A DNA stretch of 56,827 nt from Curtobacterium flaccumfaciens UCD-AKU (GTDB lineage: Bacteria > Actinomycetota > Actinomycetes > Actinomycetales > Microbacteriaceae): positions 45,568-102,394 of the forward strand of contig NZ_KB714630.1 of assembly GCF_000349565.1 (NCBI RefSeq), read 5' to 3'. The notes under the pieces were generated by a model, which had not been told where the DNA came from, made no database searches, and saw nothing but the letters and a program-made list of their open reading frames with translations. Made by a program: the position numbers and the translations under genes. Of this stretch, positions 16,846 to 24,758 are shown one piece after another (the stretch's first letter is position 1; every line of letters starts with the position of its first letter).

Positions 16846-17733
16846 TCAGCCCACCAGGATCGCGGTCTGGTCGTGCATCGTGCGTGCGACGACGGCGGGA
16901 TCCTGTTCGTTCGCCCGGTCGGAGAACATCTCGGTGACCCACCATCCGTCGTAGCCGGTGGCCTTGATCGCCTCGACCCACTGCTGCAGCGGGATCGCGC
17001 CACCGCCGATCACGACGTTGCGGTGGACGGCTTGGTCGGGAACCGTCCGGTCGCGGTCCAGGTCGAACCCGTCCGACAGGTGGACGGCCTTGATGACCGA
17101 CGCGGGCAGCGCTCGGACCTCGGCCAGCGTGTCCCCGGTCGTCCAGAAGTGCCAGGTGTCGAGTGCGATGCCGACGTTGTCGCGCCCGGCCTCCTCGATG
17201 ATGTCCAGCGCGTGCCGGCATCGGTTGAGGTGCGCCCACGCGAGGGGCTCCAGGTAGACCTCGAGTCCGTGGTCCGCGGCGATGTCCGCCGCCAGACGGA
17301 CGTTCGCTCCGGTGATGCGGACCGCTGCGTCCTCGTCGAGCCCCAGCGTCGCCCGGTACCGGGTGTCGTCGTCGGCCAGGCGGCCCGCGCGGTGGTCACG
17401 GACGACCGCGGAATCGACCGGCCCGGTGCACAGCTGCACGATGGGCGCCCCGACGGCGGTCGCCACACCGCACATGCGCTCGACCTCCGCCACGAAGTCG
17501 TCGCGACCGGCACCCTGACGCTCGATGTCGAGCACCGCACCGAGCCCCGTCACTTCGAGCCCCTCGAGCAGCGGCGGCAGCGTCCGGATGTCGTAGCCGG
17601 CGTCGAGGTACCGGTAGAGCTTCGGGCTCTGCAGCTCGATCCCGCCGTACCCGGCTTCCCTCGCCAGTCGGATGTCCTGGACGACGTTGCCGTGGAACGT
17701 CGTCGTGACGTTCATGGAGATCTTCGGGGGCAT
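16846..17733 (-). CDS. TIM-barrel sugar isomerase/epimerase (AP endonuclease 2 fold)
   Basis: A 295-residue protein of the xylose-isomerase-like TIM-barrel family (IolE, IolI, hydroxypyruvate isomerase relatives). Metal-binding segments are visible in order: VYLEPLAW (Glu), ALDTWHFW (Asp/His), VHLSDGF (His) and WVTEMFSD (Glu). The family isomerises or epimerises sugars and inosose intermediates; the substrate here is not determined. The ATG at 17733 gives MPPKISMNV; a second ATG at 17715 is an alternative and neither has a strong ribosome site. It is the first gene of the two-gene unit facing the LacI regulator. Confidence 0.8.
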   Translation of the reverse strand: MPPKISMNVTTTFHGNVVQDIRLAREAGYGGIELQSPKLYRYLDAGYDIRTLPPLLEGLEVTGLGAVLDIERQGAGRDDFVAEVERMCGVATAVGAPIVQLCTGPVDSAVVRDHRAGRLADDDTRYRATLGLDEDAAVRITGANVRLAADIAADHGLEVYLEPLAWAHLNRCRHALDIIEEAGRDNVGIALDTWHFWTTGDTLAEVRALPASVIKAVHLSDGFDLDRDRTVPDQAVHRNVVIGGGAIPLQQWVEAIKATGYDGWWVTEMFSDRANEQDPAVVARTMHDQTAILVG

Positions 17734-17767
17734 CTGCGCTCGCTTCGTTGGACAGCACTGGAATGAA

Positions 17768-17781
17768 CTGGACCGGTCCAG
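17768..17781. promoter_or_regulatory. LacI-type operator between the sugar genes and their regulator
   Basis: CTGGACCGGTCCAG is a perfect 14-bp palindrome with the central CG typical of LacI/GalR operators. It lies in the 68-nt gap between the divergent isomerase and lacI-type genes, 20 bases before the regulator ATG, so binding could repress both directions. Confidence 0.75.
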
Positions 17782-17789
17782 AATAGGAC

Positions 17790-17795
17790 TAGCCT
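17790..17795 (+). promoter_or_regulatory. -10 element for the LacI regulator; leaderless start
   Basis: TAGCCT ends six bases before the ATG at 17802, and no Shine-Dalgarno sequence is present. This spacing fits a leaderless transcript starting at the ATG. Confidence 0.5.
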
Positions 17796-17801
17796 GCATC
17801 C

Positions 17802-18824
17802 ATGTCGAGACCGCACCACGCCCCGACCATCCGGGACGTCGCCGAGCACGCCGGGGTCTCGAAGTCGCTGGTCTCGCTCGCGCTCCGCGGCGACCCAGGG
17901 GTCAGTGACGCTCGTCGCGCGGCCGTCGAACGAGCAGTCGCCGAACTCGGCTACCGACCGAACCGCGCAGCCAGGAGCCTCGGTGAGCAGCGGACGGGCA
18001 CCGTCGGCGTGCTGCTGAACGACCTGCGGAACCCCTGGTTCGTCGACCTGCTCGCCGGCCTGACCGCCACACTCGACACCGTCGGGCTGGCACCCATCCT
18101 GGTCGACTCGGCGACCACCCGGCGTGTGGGCGGCTCCCCCGTGGACATGCTCCTGCGACAACAGGTCGACGGGATCGTCGTGGTCGGCACCACCGAGGAC
18201 GACGCCGCGCTCCGACGGGCCGCCCAGGAGATCCCGGTGGTCCTCGCCGGGACCTACGAGCCTGACGACCTGCACACCGACGTGGTCGTGAACGACGACC
18301 ACGCCGGCGCGTCGATCGCGACCGAGCACCTCCTCGCACTCGGGCACACGCGGATCGGTCACCTCGTCGGCCCGGGGCGCGTCGGGGAGCTCCGCGAGCA
18401 GGGTTTCCGCACGACGATGACCCGCCACGGTGCCGACGCCGTCGTGGTGCCGGCCGGCATGAGCGAGGAGAGCGGGTACGCGGCGGCCCGACGAGTCCTG
18501 GCCACGGCTGACCGTCCGACCGCGCTCGTCGCCTACAACGACCTCGTCGCCATCGGCGCGTTGTCCGCGGCCGACGACCTGGGCCTGGCCGTCCCGGACG
18601 ACGTGTCGCTCGTCGGCTACGACGACACGTACCTCGGCAGCATCCGGCACATCTCGCTGACCACGGTCGACAACGGGACCTTCGCGATCGGGGCCCAGGC
18701 CGCACGCTGGCTCGGGGAACGCGTGCACGGCCGAACGCCGGAGCCGCGCGTGCACCGAGTGCCGGTGTCACTGGTGGTGCGGCGCACGACGAGCAGTCCG
18801 AGACCGACGGCCGACGACCGCTGA
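17802..18824 (+). CDS. LacI-family transcriptional regulator
   Basis: A 340-residue repressor. The N-terminal helix-turn-helix TIRDVAEHAGVSKSLVSLALRGDPGVS is followed by the hinge helix GYRPNRAARSLGEQRT (about 50-65). The C-terminal periplasmic-binding-protein-like sensor contains NPWFVDLLAGL, VDGIVVVGT, GHTRIGHLVG and DDVSLVGYDDT. The ligand is probably a sugar, a cyclitol or a derivative processed by the divergent dehydrogenase/isomerase pair. A perfect operator palindrome lies directly upstream, so autoregulation is likely. It ends 25 bases before a strong hairpin. Confidence 0.92.
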   Translation: MSRPHHAPTIRDVAEHAGVSKSLVSLALRGDPGVSDARRAAVERAVAELGYRPNRAARSLGEQRTGTVGVLLNDLRNPWFVDLLAGLTATLDTVGLAPILVDSATTRRVGGSPVDMLLRQQVDGIVVVGTTEDDAALRRAAQEIPVVLAGTYEPDDLHTDVVVNDDHAGASIATEHLLALGHTRIGHLVGPGRVGELREQGFRTTMTRHGADAVVVPAGMSEESGYAAARRVLATADRPTALVAYNDLVAIGALSAADDLGLAVPDDVSLVGYDDTYLGSIRHISLTTVDNGTFAIGAQAARWLGERVHGRTPEPRVHRVPVSLVVRRTTSSPRPTADDR

Positions 18825-18849
18825 CGACGGACGCGCCGACCGTGCGGTG

Positions 18850-18882
18850 TCCCAGCGCGCCCGCCTGTCCGGCGCGCTGGGA
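18850..18882 (+). terminator. Hairpin terminator after the LacI gene
   Basis: TCCCAGCGCGCC (18850-18861) pairs perfectly with GGCGCGCTGGGA (18871-18882) across a 9-nt loop. No T-tract follows, which is common in high-GC genomes. Downstream, near 18895, GGAGGCCCGG followed by GTCCGTC looks like a truncated copy of the intergenic palindrome family. Confidence 0.6.
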
Positions 18883-18996
18883 AACGGCCGACCGGGAGGC
18901 CCGGCGCAGGTCCGTCACACCGGTCACGGTGACGTCGACCGGGGGCCTGCCACCCGCGTCCGCCCGCGGCGCGACACGCCGGCGGACGCCGCTGTG

Positions 18997-19026
18997 TCAG
19001 GATCGCGTCGCTGGCGACACTCCTGA
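18997..19026 (+). promoter_or_regulatory. Hairpin just upstream of the ECF sigma gene
   Basis: TCAGGA (18997-19002) can pair with TCCTGA (19021-19026), enclosing the inner stem GTCGC (19007-19011) with GCGAC (19014-19018). It ends a few bases before the AGAGGGGG ribosome site of the next gene. A dyad, GTCACGGTGAC, lies upstream at 18923-18933. Either could be regulatory. Confidence 0.3.
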
Positions 19027-19043
19027 GGTGAGAGGGGGCAACC

Positions 19044-19553
19044 GTGGATGACGGTGCCAACGCCGACGCAGCACTGAGGCGTCGACTCGCGAACGGCGAA
19101 CGTGCGGCGTTGGCTGACGCGTTCGATCGGTACGCGCCCACCCTGACCCGCTTCGCATGGGCCCTGGCCTCCAGCAGCGAGGACGCCGAACGGATCGTGC
19201 AGGACACCTTCCTCACGCTCTGGCAGCGCGGCGGAACGCTCCGTCTGGCGACCGACGCCCTGCTGCCCTGGCTGCTCGTCGTGTGCCGCGACCACGCGCG
19301 CCGCCCCGGCACGGGTGACGGCGACACCGCAGGTCCCGACGCGGACGGTGCCCGCGTCGGACTGCGTTGGGTCCGCGACGAGATCGATGCGCTGGCACCC
19401 GTCGACCGCCGCCTCTGCGAAGCCTGCCTCGTCGACGGACGCTCCTACGCGGACGCCGCCGAGGCCCTCGGCCTCACCGTCGACGCTGCTCCCCGCGGTG
19501 CAGCCCGATCCCGTGCCCGACTGCAGAAGGCGGTGATGCACGATGAACACTGA
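19044..19553 (+). CDS. ECF-type RNA polymerase sigma factor
   Basis: A 169-residue protein with the two-domain sigma-70 ECF layout. Region 2 spans [35 protein letters not shown] (about 26-62), and region 4 runs from LAPVDRRLCEACLVDGRSYADAAEALGL to the C-terminus. Region 4 is less Arg/Lys-rich than usual, so promoter recognition may be unusual. The GTG at 19044 follows AGAGGGGG. The next gene overlaps its end by 11 nt and encodes a one-pass membrane protein, the typical arrangement of an ECF sigma factor with a membrane-anchored anti-sigma factor. That pairing is inferred. Confidence 0.8.
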   Translation: MDDGANADAALRRRLANGERAALADAFDRYAPTLTRFAWALASSSEDAERIVQDTFLTLWQRGGTLRLATDALLPWLLVVCRDHARRPGTGDGDTAGPDADGARVGLRWVRDEIDALAPVDRRLCEACLVDGRSYADAAEALGLTVDAAPRGAARSRARLQKAVMHDEH

Positions 19554-20379
19554 GCCTCCCTCCGGCGACGACCTGCAGCGCATGCTCGTCGCGATGAAGC
19601 GCACCGTGCTCACCCGCGCGACCGAACAGCGCCCTGCGCCGCGCCGACGTGGTCGCCGCGCCGCGATCGTCATCGGTGTCGTCGCCCTGCTCGGCCTCGG
19701 GATCACCGGTGGTGGCGTCGCACTCGGCGTGATCCCGCAGCCGTTCCCCGCCGACCCCGCCCCCGTCTCCACGCCGGGGCCCACCGAACCGGCCACGACC
19801 AGCACCCCGGAGTCCGCTCCGGTCCAGGAGACCCCGGAGCCCACAGCCCCACCGACACGATCCACTGCCCCGACACCGAGCAAGGGCCCCTTCGCGCTCG
19901 ACGACCCGTCCTCGTTGACCATCTCGGGCAACGAGGTCGGTCCGATCGCGCTCGGCGGCGCCACGGAGGCGGAGAGCGACGACCTCGCGCAGGCGTACCG
20001 TCTGGTGCCCGCGACGCCGAGCACGTGCACGGCTCCGGGAACGTGGGCGCGCGACGGCAGCCCGACGCTGCGGATCACCGAGGAGGACGACCGCGTGACC
20101 GGGGTCCTGATCGGCACCGAGGGTGACTCTGCCCGGACGACGACGGCTGGGCCGACGACCGCCGCGGGGATCGGTGTGGGGTCGAGCTCCGATGCACTCC
20201 GGGCCGCGTACCCGTCACTCACGGAACGGATCTCGACACCGGACGGATCCTGGTCGCGGTGGGACGTCCAGCTGCCCGGCGGCCTCGTCTCGTTCCAACT
20301 CGGCGAGGGCGGGGCGAACGTCGAATCGGTGTGGGTCAGCGCGGAGCAGAACCTGCCCACCGCGGTCTGCGACCTCTGA
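19543..20379 (+). CDS. Single-pass membrane protein, possible anti-sigma or stress sensor
   Basis: A 278-residue protein. Residues 1-38 are cytoplasmic and basic. Residues 39-60 (AAIVIGVVALLGLGITGGGVAL) form one transmembrane helix. A Pro/Thr-rich extracellular stalk (about 63-120) follows, then a globular domain of about 155 residues with two cysteines (in STCTAPGT and the C-terminal CDL) that could form a disulfide. No zinc anti-sigma motif (HxxxCxxC) is visible in the short cytoplasmic part. The 11-nt overlap with the sigma gene implies translational coupling. An anti-sigma role is plausible from context only. Confidence 0.7.
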   Translation: MNTEPPSGDDLQRMLVAMKRTVLTRATEQRPAPRRRGRRAAIVIGVVALLGLGITGGGVALGVIPQPFPADPAPVSTPGPTEPATTSTPESAPVQETPEPTAPPTRSTAPTPSKGPFALDDPSSLTISGNEVGPIALGGATEAESDDLAQAYRLVPATPSTCTAPGTWARDGSPTLRITEEDDRVTGVLIGTEGDSARTTTAGPTTAAGIGVGSSSDALRAAYPSLTERISTPDGSWSRWDVQLPGGLVSFQLGEGGANVESVWVSAEQNLPTAVCDL

Positions 20380-20447
20380 GCGTCGAGGTACCCGGACCGG
20401 ACCGGCCGGTCATCCACTGAGCGCGGAGACACGACTGGACAGGTCTT

Positions 20448-20460
20448 GTACATGTACGCT
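20448..20460 (+). promoter_or_regulatory. Palindromic operator and -10 of the GntR-led operon
   Basis: GTACATGTAC (20448-20457) is a perfect 10-bp palindrome. It overlaps TACGCT (20455-20460), a -10-like hexamer ending six bases before the ATG at 20467. Together they suggest a leaderless, autoregulated promoter for the GntR gene and the operon behind it. Confidence 0.5.
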
Positions 20461-20466
20461 CATGGC

Positions 20467-21198
20467 ATGCCGATCACCTCGAAGCGACGTCTCGTCGCCG
20501 ACGCGCTCCGCGACGAGATCGCGACGGGGCGGTACCGAGCCGGCGAGCGCCTGCCCGGCGAGCACGACCTGGCCGTGCGCTTCGCCGTCAGTCGTGGCAC
20601 CGTCCGAGCTGCCCTCGCCGACCTCGCAGACGACGAGTACATCGCCACCCGGGGTGGGATCGGCTCGGTCGTCACGTTCGACGGCGCCTCCCTCGACCCC
20701 CGCGGCGGCTGGGCACGGTCCATCGCCGCTTCCGGGACCGAGGTGTCGACCCGCACCCTGCGCATCGAGCGGTTCGAGGACACAGCGCTCCAGACCGAGG
20801 TCGATGCCGCCAGCGCGACGTTCGTCGCGGTCGACCGGCTCCGTGTCGTCGTCGGTGGCAGTCCGGTGTCCCTGGAGCGCAGCGTCGTGCCGCACCTGGG
20901 GCGCCTGGCGTCCGCGACCACCGACGGACTCGTCGACGGCTCCCTGACGGCCACGATCGCCGAGACCGGTCTGGTGCCGGCGAGCGCCGAGCAGTGGATC
21001 GACGTCGTGCCGCTCGACATCGACGACGCGGCCTTGCTCGACCGCACCGCGGGCACGCCGTTCCTGCGCAGCCGACGCATCGCACGCACGGCCGAAGGCG
21101 CGTTCGTCGAGCGTGTGGACAGCCTCCTCGACCCCGACCGCTTCCGACTGCACATGCGCTTCGGGACCACGTCACGACCCCACGACAGGACACCGTGA
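20467..21198 (+). CDS. GntR-family regulator, HutC/UTRA type
   Basis: A 243-residue repressor. The winged helix-turn-helix is at about 5-70: LVADALRDEIATGRY, GERLPGEHDLAVRF, then VSRGTVRAALADL and the wing ATRGGIGSVV. The C-terminal UTRA ligand-binding domain (about 85-235) shows the family pattern VDRLRVVVGGSPVSLERSVVP. It overlaps the ADP-ribosylglycohydrolase gene by GTGA and therefore leads the four-gene operon. E. coli yegW is a GntR gene next to an analogous cluster (yegTUV). The ligand is probably the transported nucleoside-like compound or its sugar product (inference). Confidence 0.9.
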   Translation: MPITSKRRLVADALRDEIATGRYRAGERLPGEHDLAVRFAVSRGTVRAALADLADDEYIATRGGIGSVVTFDGASLDPRGGWARSIAASGTEVSTRTLRIERFEDTALQTEVDAASATFVAVDRLRVVVGGSPVSLERSVVPHLGRLASATTDGLVDGSLTATIAETGLVPASAEQWIDVVPLDIDDAALLDRTAGTPFLRSRRIARTAEGAFVERVDSLLDPDRFRLHMRFGTTSRPHDRTP

Positions 21199-22199
21199 AC
21201 CAGCACCGCCTCCGAGACCACGCCCTCGCTGCCCTGACGGGCCTGGCGATCGGCGACGCCCTCGGCATGCCGACCCAGTCGATGTCCCGCGCGCAGATCC
21301 TCGCCGACCACGGGGCCATCGCCGGGTTCGCCGACGCCGGACCGCACCAGCGCATCGCCACCGGCATGCCGGCTGGCACGATCACCGACGACACCGAACA
21401 GGCCCTGATGCTCGCCGAGCTGCTGCTCGGGGGCAACGGACGACTGGACCCGGTCCGCTTCGCCGAGGCGCTCATCGCCTGGGAGCGCGGGATGGAGGCG
21501 AAGGGCTCGCTCGACCTGCTCGGCCCGAGCACGAAGACCGCGGTGCAGCGGATCCTCGACGGCGTCCCCGCGTCCGAGGCGGGCTCGACCGGCACGACGA
21601 ACGGGGCCGCGATGCGGATCACACCGGTCGGCGTCGCCGTGCCCTCGAACGACCTGGTCCGCTTGGTCGACGCCGTCCAGGACGCCAGCCGCGTCACCCA
21701 CGACACCGGACTCGGCATCGCCGGAGCGAGCGCGATCGCGGGGGCCGTGAGCGCCGGCATCGACGGGGCGACCCGGTCCGGAGCGCTCGACGCCGCGGTC
21801 GCCGCCGCCACGATCGGCGCGGAGCGCGGCCACTGGGTCGCCGGTGCGGACATCGCTGCGAGGACGACGTGGGCGCGTGAGCACCTGCCGACCGTGCCCG
21901 CGTCCGCGCAGATCGACACGATCACGCGGCTCATCGGCACGAGCGTGGCCAGCCAGGAGTCCGTCGTCGCCGCACTCGCCCTCGTCGCCCTCGACCTCGA
22001 CCCGTGGCAGACCCTCTGCGCAGCGGCTGCACTCGGCGGCGACACCGACACGATCGCCGCGATGGCCGGTGCGGTGCTCGGCGCCGTCCACGGGCCGGAT
22101 GCCTGGCCCGCCGATGCCGTCGCCACCGTGACCACGGTCAACGACCTCCGGCTCGACCGGGTCGTCGACGGACTCCTCACCCTCCGCGCGGGCAGCTGA
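21195..22199 (+). CDS. ADP-ribosylglycohydrolase family protein (DraG/YegU-like)
   Basis: A 334-residue all-alpha, di-magnesium hydrolase that cleaves N- or O-glycosidic bonds to ADP-ribose or related ribosides. GLAIGDALGMPTQ opens the fold. TDDT (64-67) and GGDTDT (281-286) are the two metal-binding motifs and both are intact, so the enzyme should be active. The GTG at 21195 overlaps the gntR stop. Its placement between a regulator, an NCS1 permease and a PfkB kinase points to catabolism of a small riboside rather than removal of protein ADP-ribosylation. The closest architectural match I know is E. coli YegU. The substrate is not known. Confidence 0.88.
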   Translation: MNQHRLRDHALAALTGLAIGDALGMPTQSMSRAQILADHGAIAGFADAGPHQRIATGMPAGTITDDTEQALMLAELLLGGNGRLDPVRFAEALIAWERGMEAKGSLDLLGPSTKTAVQRILDGVPASEAGSTGTTNGAAMRITPVGVAVPSNDLVRLVDAVQDASRVTHDTGLGIAGASAIAGAVSAGIDGATRSGALDAAVAAATIGAERGHWVAGADIAARTTWAREHLPTVPASAQIDTITRLIGTSVASQESVVAALALVALDLDPWQTLCAAAALGGDTDTIAAMAGAVLGAVHGPDAWPADAVATVTTVNDLRLDRVVDGLLTLRAGS

Positions 22200-22206
22200 C
22201 CCGCCT

Positions 22207-22221
22207 CCCCCCCTCCCCCCC
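22207..22221. repeat. C7-T-C7 homopolymeric tract
   Basis: Fifteen bases of C7, T, C7 in the 99-nt gap between the glycohydrolase and permease genes. It may be prone to slippage, and the G-rich complement could form a quadruplex. No gene is disrupted. Confidence 0.7.
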
Positions 22222-22298
22222 ACGCTGTGGCGTCGCCTGGACAGGCCGACGCACGGTCTCGCGCACCACCCTTCCGACGACGTAAGAGGAACCGAACC

Positions 22299-23792
22299 AT
22301 GTCCCACACGCCCACCACGCTCAGCAGCGGCACGCTGACGACGATCGAGCAGCGGGGCATCGAGCCCGTGCCCCACGACGAACGGACCGGTACGCCCGGC
22401 GCGCTGTTCTGGGTCTGGTTCGCCGCGAACATCTCCATCCTCGGTCTTCCGCTCGGTGCGACCCTGGTCGCGTTCCAGGGCCTGACCATCTGGCAGGCGT
22501 TGCTCGTCGCGGTGATCGGCGCCGCAGGGTCCTTCGCGGTCGTCGGCGTGATCTCCGTCGCCGGCCGCCGCGGCGGTGCTCCGGGTCTGACCCTCAGCCG
22601 AGCGGTGTTCGGCGTCCGCGGGAACATCGGGCCGACGTTCGTGTCGCTGCTGTCGCGGCTCGGCTGGGAGACGGTGAACACCACGACGGCGGCGTTCGTG
22701 CTCCTGTCGCTGTTCACGATCCTGTTCGGGACGGGCGGTGACGCGAAGGCGAACCCGGTGTTGACGATCGTCGCGATCCTGGTGTTCGTCGTCGCCACGG
22801 TGCTGGTCTCCGGCCTCGGGCACGCGTTCATCGTCGCCGTCCAGAAGTGGGCGACGTGGGTGTTCGGTGCGCTCAACGTGTTCGTCGCGGTCTTCCTCGT
22901 GCTGCGCGTCGACTGGGACGTCGTCGGGTCCCAGCCCGCGGGCCCCGTCGCCGCGATGGTCATCGGCATCGGCACGATCGCAGCCGGTACCGGCATCGGT
23001 TGGGCCACGGCCGGAGCGGACATCGCCCGCTACACCCGCGCCTCGTCGAAGGCCGGCGCGCTCATCGCGTCGAGTGCCGCCGGTGCGGGCATCCCGCTCG
23101 TCGTCCTGGTCGGCCTCGGCGCGCTCGTCTCCGCCGGAGACCCGACGCTGGCGCAGGCCGGTGACCCGGTCGCTGCGATCCGCGACCTGCTGCCGAGCTG
23201 GATGGCGATCCCGTACCTCATCGCGGCGTTCGGTGGCCTGCTGCTGTCGAACCACCTGTCCGTGTACTCGGCGAGCCTCACCACGCTGACCCTCGGCATC
23301 AAGGTCCCGCGCGTGTGGGCGGTCGCGGTCGATGTGGTCGTCACCACACTCGGCGCGATGTACTTCATGCTCGTCGCCGACGGTTTCTACGCCCCGTTCA
23401 TCACGTTCATCTCCGTCCTCGCCGTCCCGATCACCGCGTGGCTCGGCGTCTTCACCGCCGACATGGTCCGGCGGCGCTGGTACGACCCGGCGGCGCTCCT
23501 CGACCTGCGCGCTGGCGGCCGGTACTGGTACCGCGGTGGTGTCGCCTGGGGTGCCCTCGCCGCCTGGATCGTCGCGATCGTGATCGGTTTCCTGTTCACC
23601 GAGGTGCAGGTCGGTGACGCGGACCCCGTCTTCGTCGGTGCGTTCTCCGCGACCTGGATCGGCGCGAACGGACTCGGCTGGGTGATCACGTTCATCGTCG
23701 CTGCCGCGGTCTACCTGCTGACCGGCGGAGCACGCGGCCGGCTCACCGAGCACGAGCCGGCCACCACCACGGACGCCGGGGCGCGCGCCTGA
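22299..23792 (+). CDS. NCS1-family nucleobase/nucleoside permease
   Basis: A 497-residue inner-membrane cation symporter with about 12 transmembrane segments. The N-terminal pattern IEPVPHDERTGTPGALFWVWFAANISILG and the RRGGAPGLTLSRAVFG segment are typical of NCS1 (CodB, PucI, Mhp1) transporters. GWETVNTTTAAF and ATAGADIARYTR are further family blocks in TM3 and TM6. Substrates of the family include cytosine, purines, allantoin, hydantoins, uridine and thiamine precursors. The ATG follows AAGAGGAA. It is translationally linked to the kinase by a one-base overlap. In the comparable E. coli yeg cluster this position is held by an MFS nucleoside transporter, so the substrate is probably nucleoside-like. 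Confidence 0.9.
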   Translation: MSHTPTTLSSGTLTTIEQRGIEPVPHDERTGTPGALFWVWFAANISILGLPLGATLVAFQGLTIWQALLVAVIGAAGSFAVVGVISVAGRRGGAPGLTLSRAVFGVRGNIGPTFVSLLSRLGWETVNTTTAAFVLLSLFTILFGTGGDAKANPVLTIVAILVFVVATVLVSGLGHAFIVAVQKWATWVFGALNVFVAVFLVLRVDWDVVGSQPAGPVAAMVIGIGTIAAGTGIGWATAGADIARYTRASSKAGALIASSAAGAGIPLVVLVGLGALVSAGDPTLAQAGDPVAAIRDLLPSWMAIPYLIAAFGGLLLSNHLSVYSASLTTLTLGIKVPRVWAVAVDVVVTTLGAMYFMLVADGFYAPFITFISVLAVPITAWLGVFTADMVRRRWYDPAALLDLRAGGRYWYRGGVAWGALAAWIVAIVIGFLFTEVQVGDADPVFVGAFSATWIGANGLGWVITFIVAAAVYLLTGGARGRLTEHEPATTTDAGARA

Positions 23793-24715
23793 TGCCCCGC
23801 CTCGTCTCGGTCGGCAACGTCATCGTCGACATCGTCATGCGCGTCGACGCGATCCCGGATCCGGGCGGCGACGTCATCGCCTCCGCGTCGGAGATCACCG
23901 CGGGCGGCGGCCTGAACACGATGGTCGCCGCTGTCCGGGACGGACTCGACGTCGCGTTCGGGGGGCAGTACGGCAGCGGGCCGTTCGGCGACGTGGTGCG
24001 TCGCGCGCTCGCCACGTCCGGCGTGGACGTCCTGCAGCCCGGTCTCGACGACGTCGACAGCGGGTACTGCGTCGCACTCGTGGACGCCTCGACGGAGCGG
24101 ACCTTCGTCACGAGCGTCGGCGCAGAGGGACAGCTCGGCCGCGCCGACCTCGACCGGATCGCCCTCGTCGCCGACGACACCGTGTTCGTGTCCGGCTACG
24201 GCCTCGCGCACGCCGTCAACGGGCGAGCGATCGCCGACTGGCTCGGGGGTGTCCCCGACTCAGTCCGCGTCGTCCTGGACCCGTCGCCGCTGGTCGACAC
24301 GCTGCCCCCGGCGGTGCTCGGCCCCGTCATGGCGCGTGCGGACGTGGTCAGCGCCAACGGACGGGAGGCGCGACTCATGGCTCCCACGTCCGCGGGACTC
24401 CCCGAGGCGGTCACCACGATCGCCGCGGCCGCCCGAGGGACCGCCCTGGTGCGCGACGGCGCAGCCGGCTGCTGGGTCGTCGAGCCCGGTGCCTCCCCCG
24501 TGCTGGTCCCCGGCTTCCGGGTCGTCGCGGTGGACTCCAACGGTGCGGGAGACGCCCACGGCGGAGTGCTCGTCGCTGCGCTGTCCCGTGGTGCGTCGCT
24601 CGTCGACGCCGTCCGCCGGGCGAACGCCGCGGCGGCCCTCGCGGTCACCAGGAACGGTCCGGCGACAGCGCCGACCGCAGCCGAGACGGACGCGCTCCTC
24701 GCCCGGCTGGTGTGA
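23792..24715 (+). CDS. PfkB-family carbohydrate/nucleoside kinase
   Basis: A 307-residue ribokinase-type kinase. The N-terminal VSVGNVIVDIVMRVDAIPDPGGDV and the substrate-binding glycine run AGGGLNTMVAA (about 32-42) fit PfkB signature 1. AVDSNGAGDAHGG contains signature 2 with the GAGD motif at 251-254 (catalytic Asp 254). It likely phosphorylates the sugar or riboside released or imported by the preceding proteins. It is the last gene of the GntR operon, overlaps the permease stop by one base and is convergent with a GNAT gene. E. coli YegV is the matching family member in the yeg cluster. Confidence 0.9.
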   Translation: MPRLVSVGNVIVDIVMRVDAIPDPGGDVIASASEITAGGGLNTMVAAVRDGLDVAFGGQYGSGPFGDVVRRALATSGVDVLQPGLDDVDSGYCVALVDASTERTFVTSVGAEGQLGRADLDRIALVADDTVFVSGYGLAHAVNGRAIADWLGGVPDSVRVVLDPSPLVDTLPPAVLGPVMARADVVSANGREARLMAPTSAGLPEAVTTIAAAARGTALVRDGAAGCWVVEPGASPVLVPGFRVVAVDSNGAGDAHGGVLVAALSRGASLVDAVRRANAAAALAVTRNGPATAPTAAETDALLARLV

Positions 24716-24758
24716 CGCGTCGACAAGGGTTCCCGGGGGCGGCCGTGCGCTCGATCGG

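Noticed and set aside
20994..21194. N-terminal extension of the ADP-ribosylglycohydrolase
   Set aside because: The in-frame upstream codons overlap gntR and encode Arg/His-rich sequence. The GTG at 21195 with the GTGA overlap gives the normal family start.
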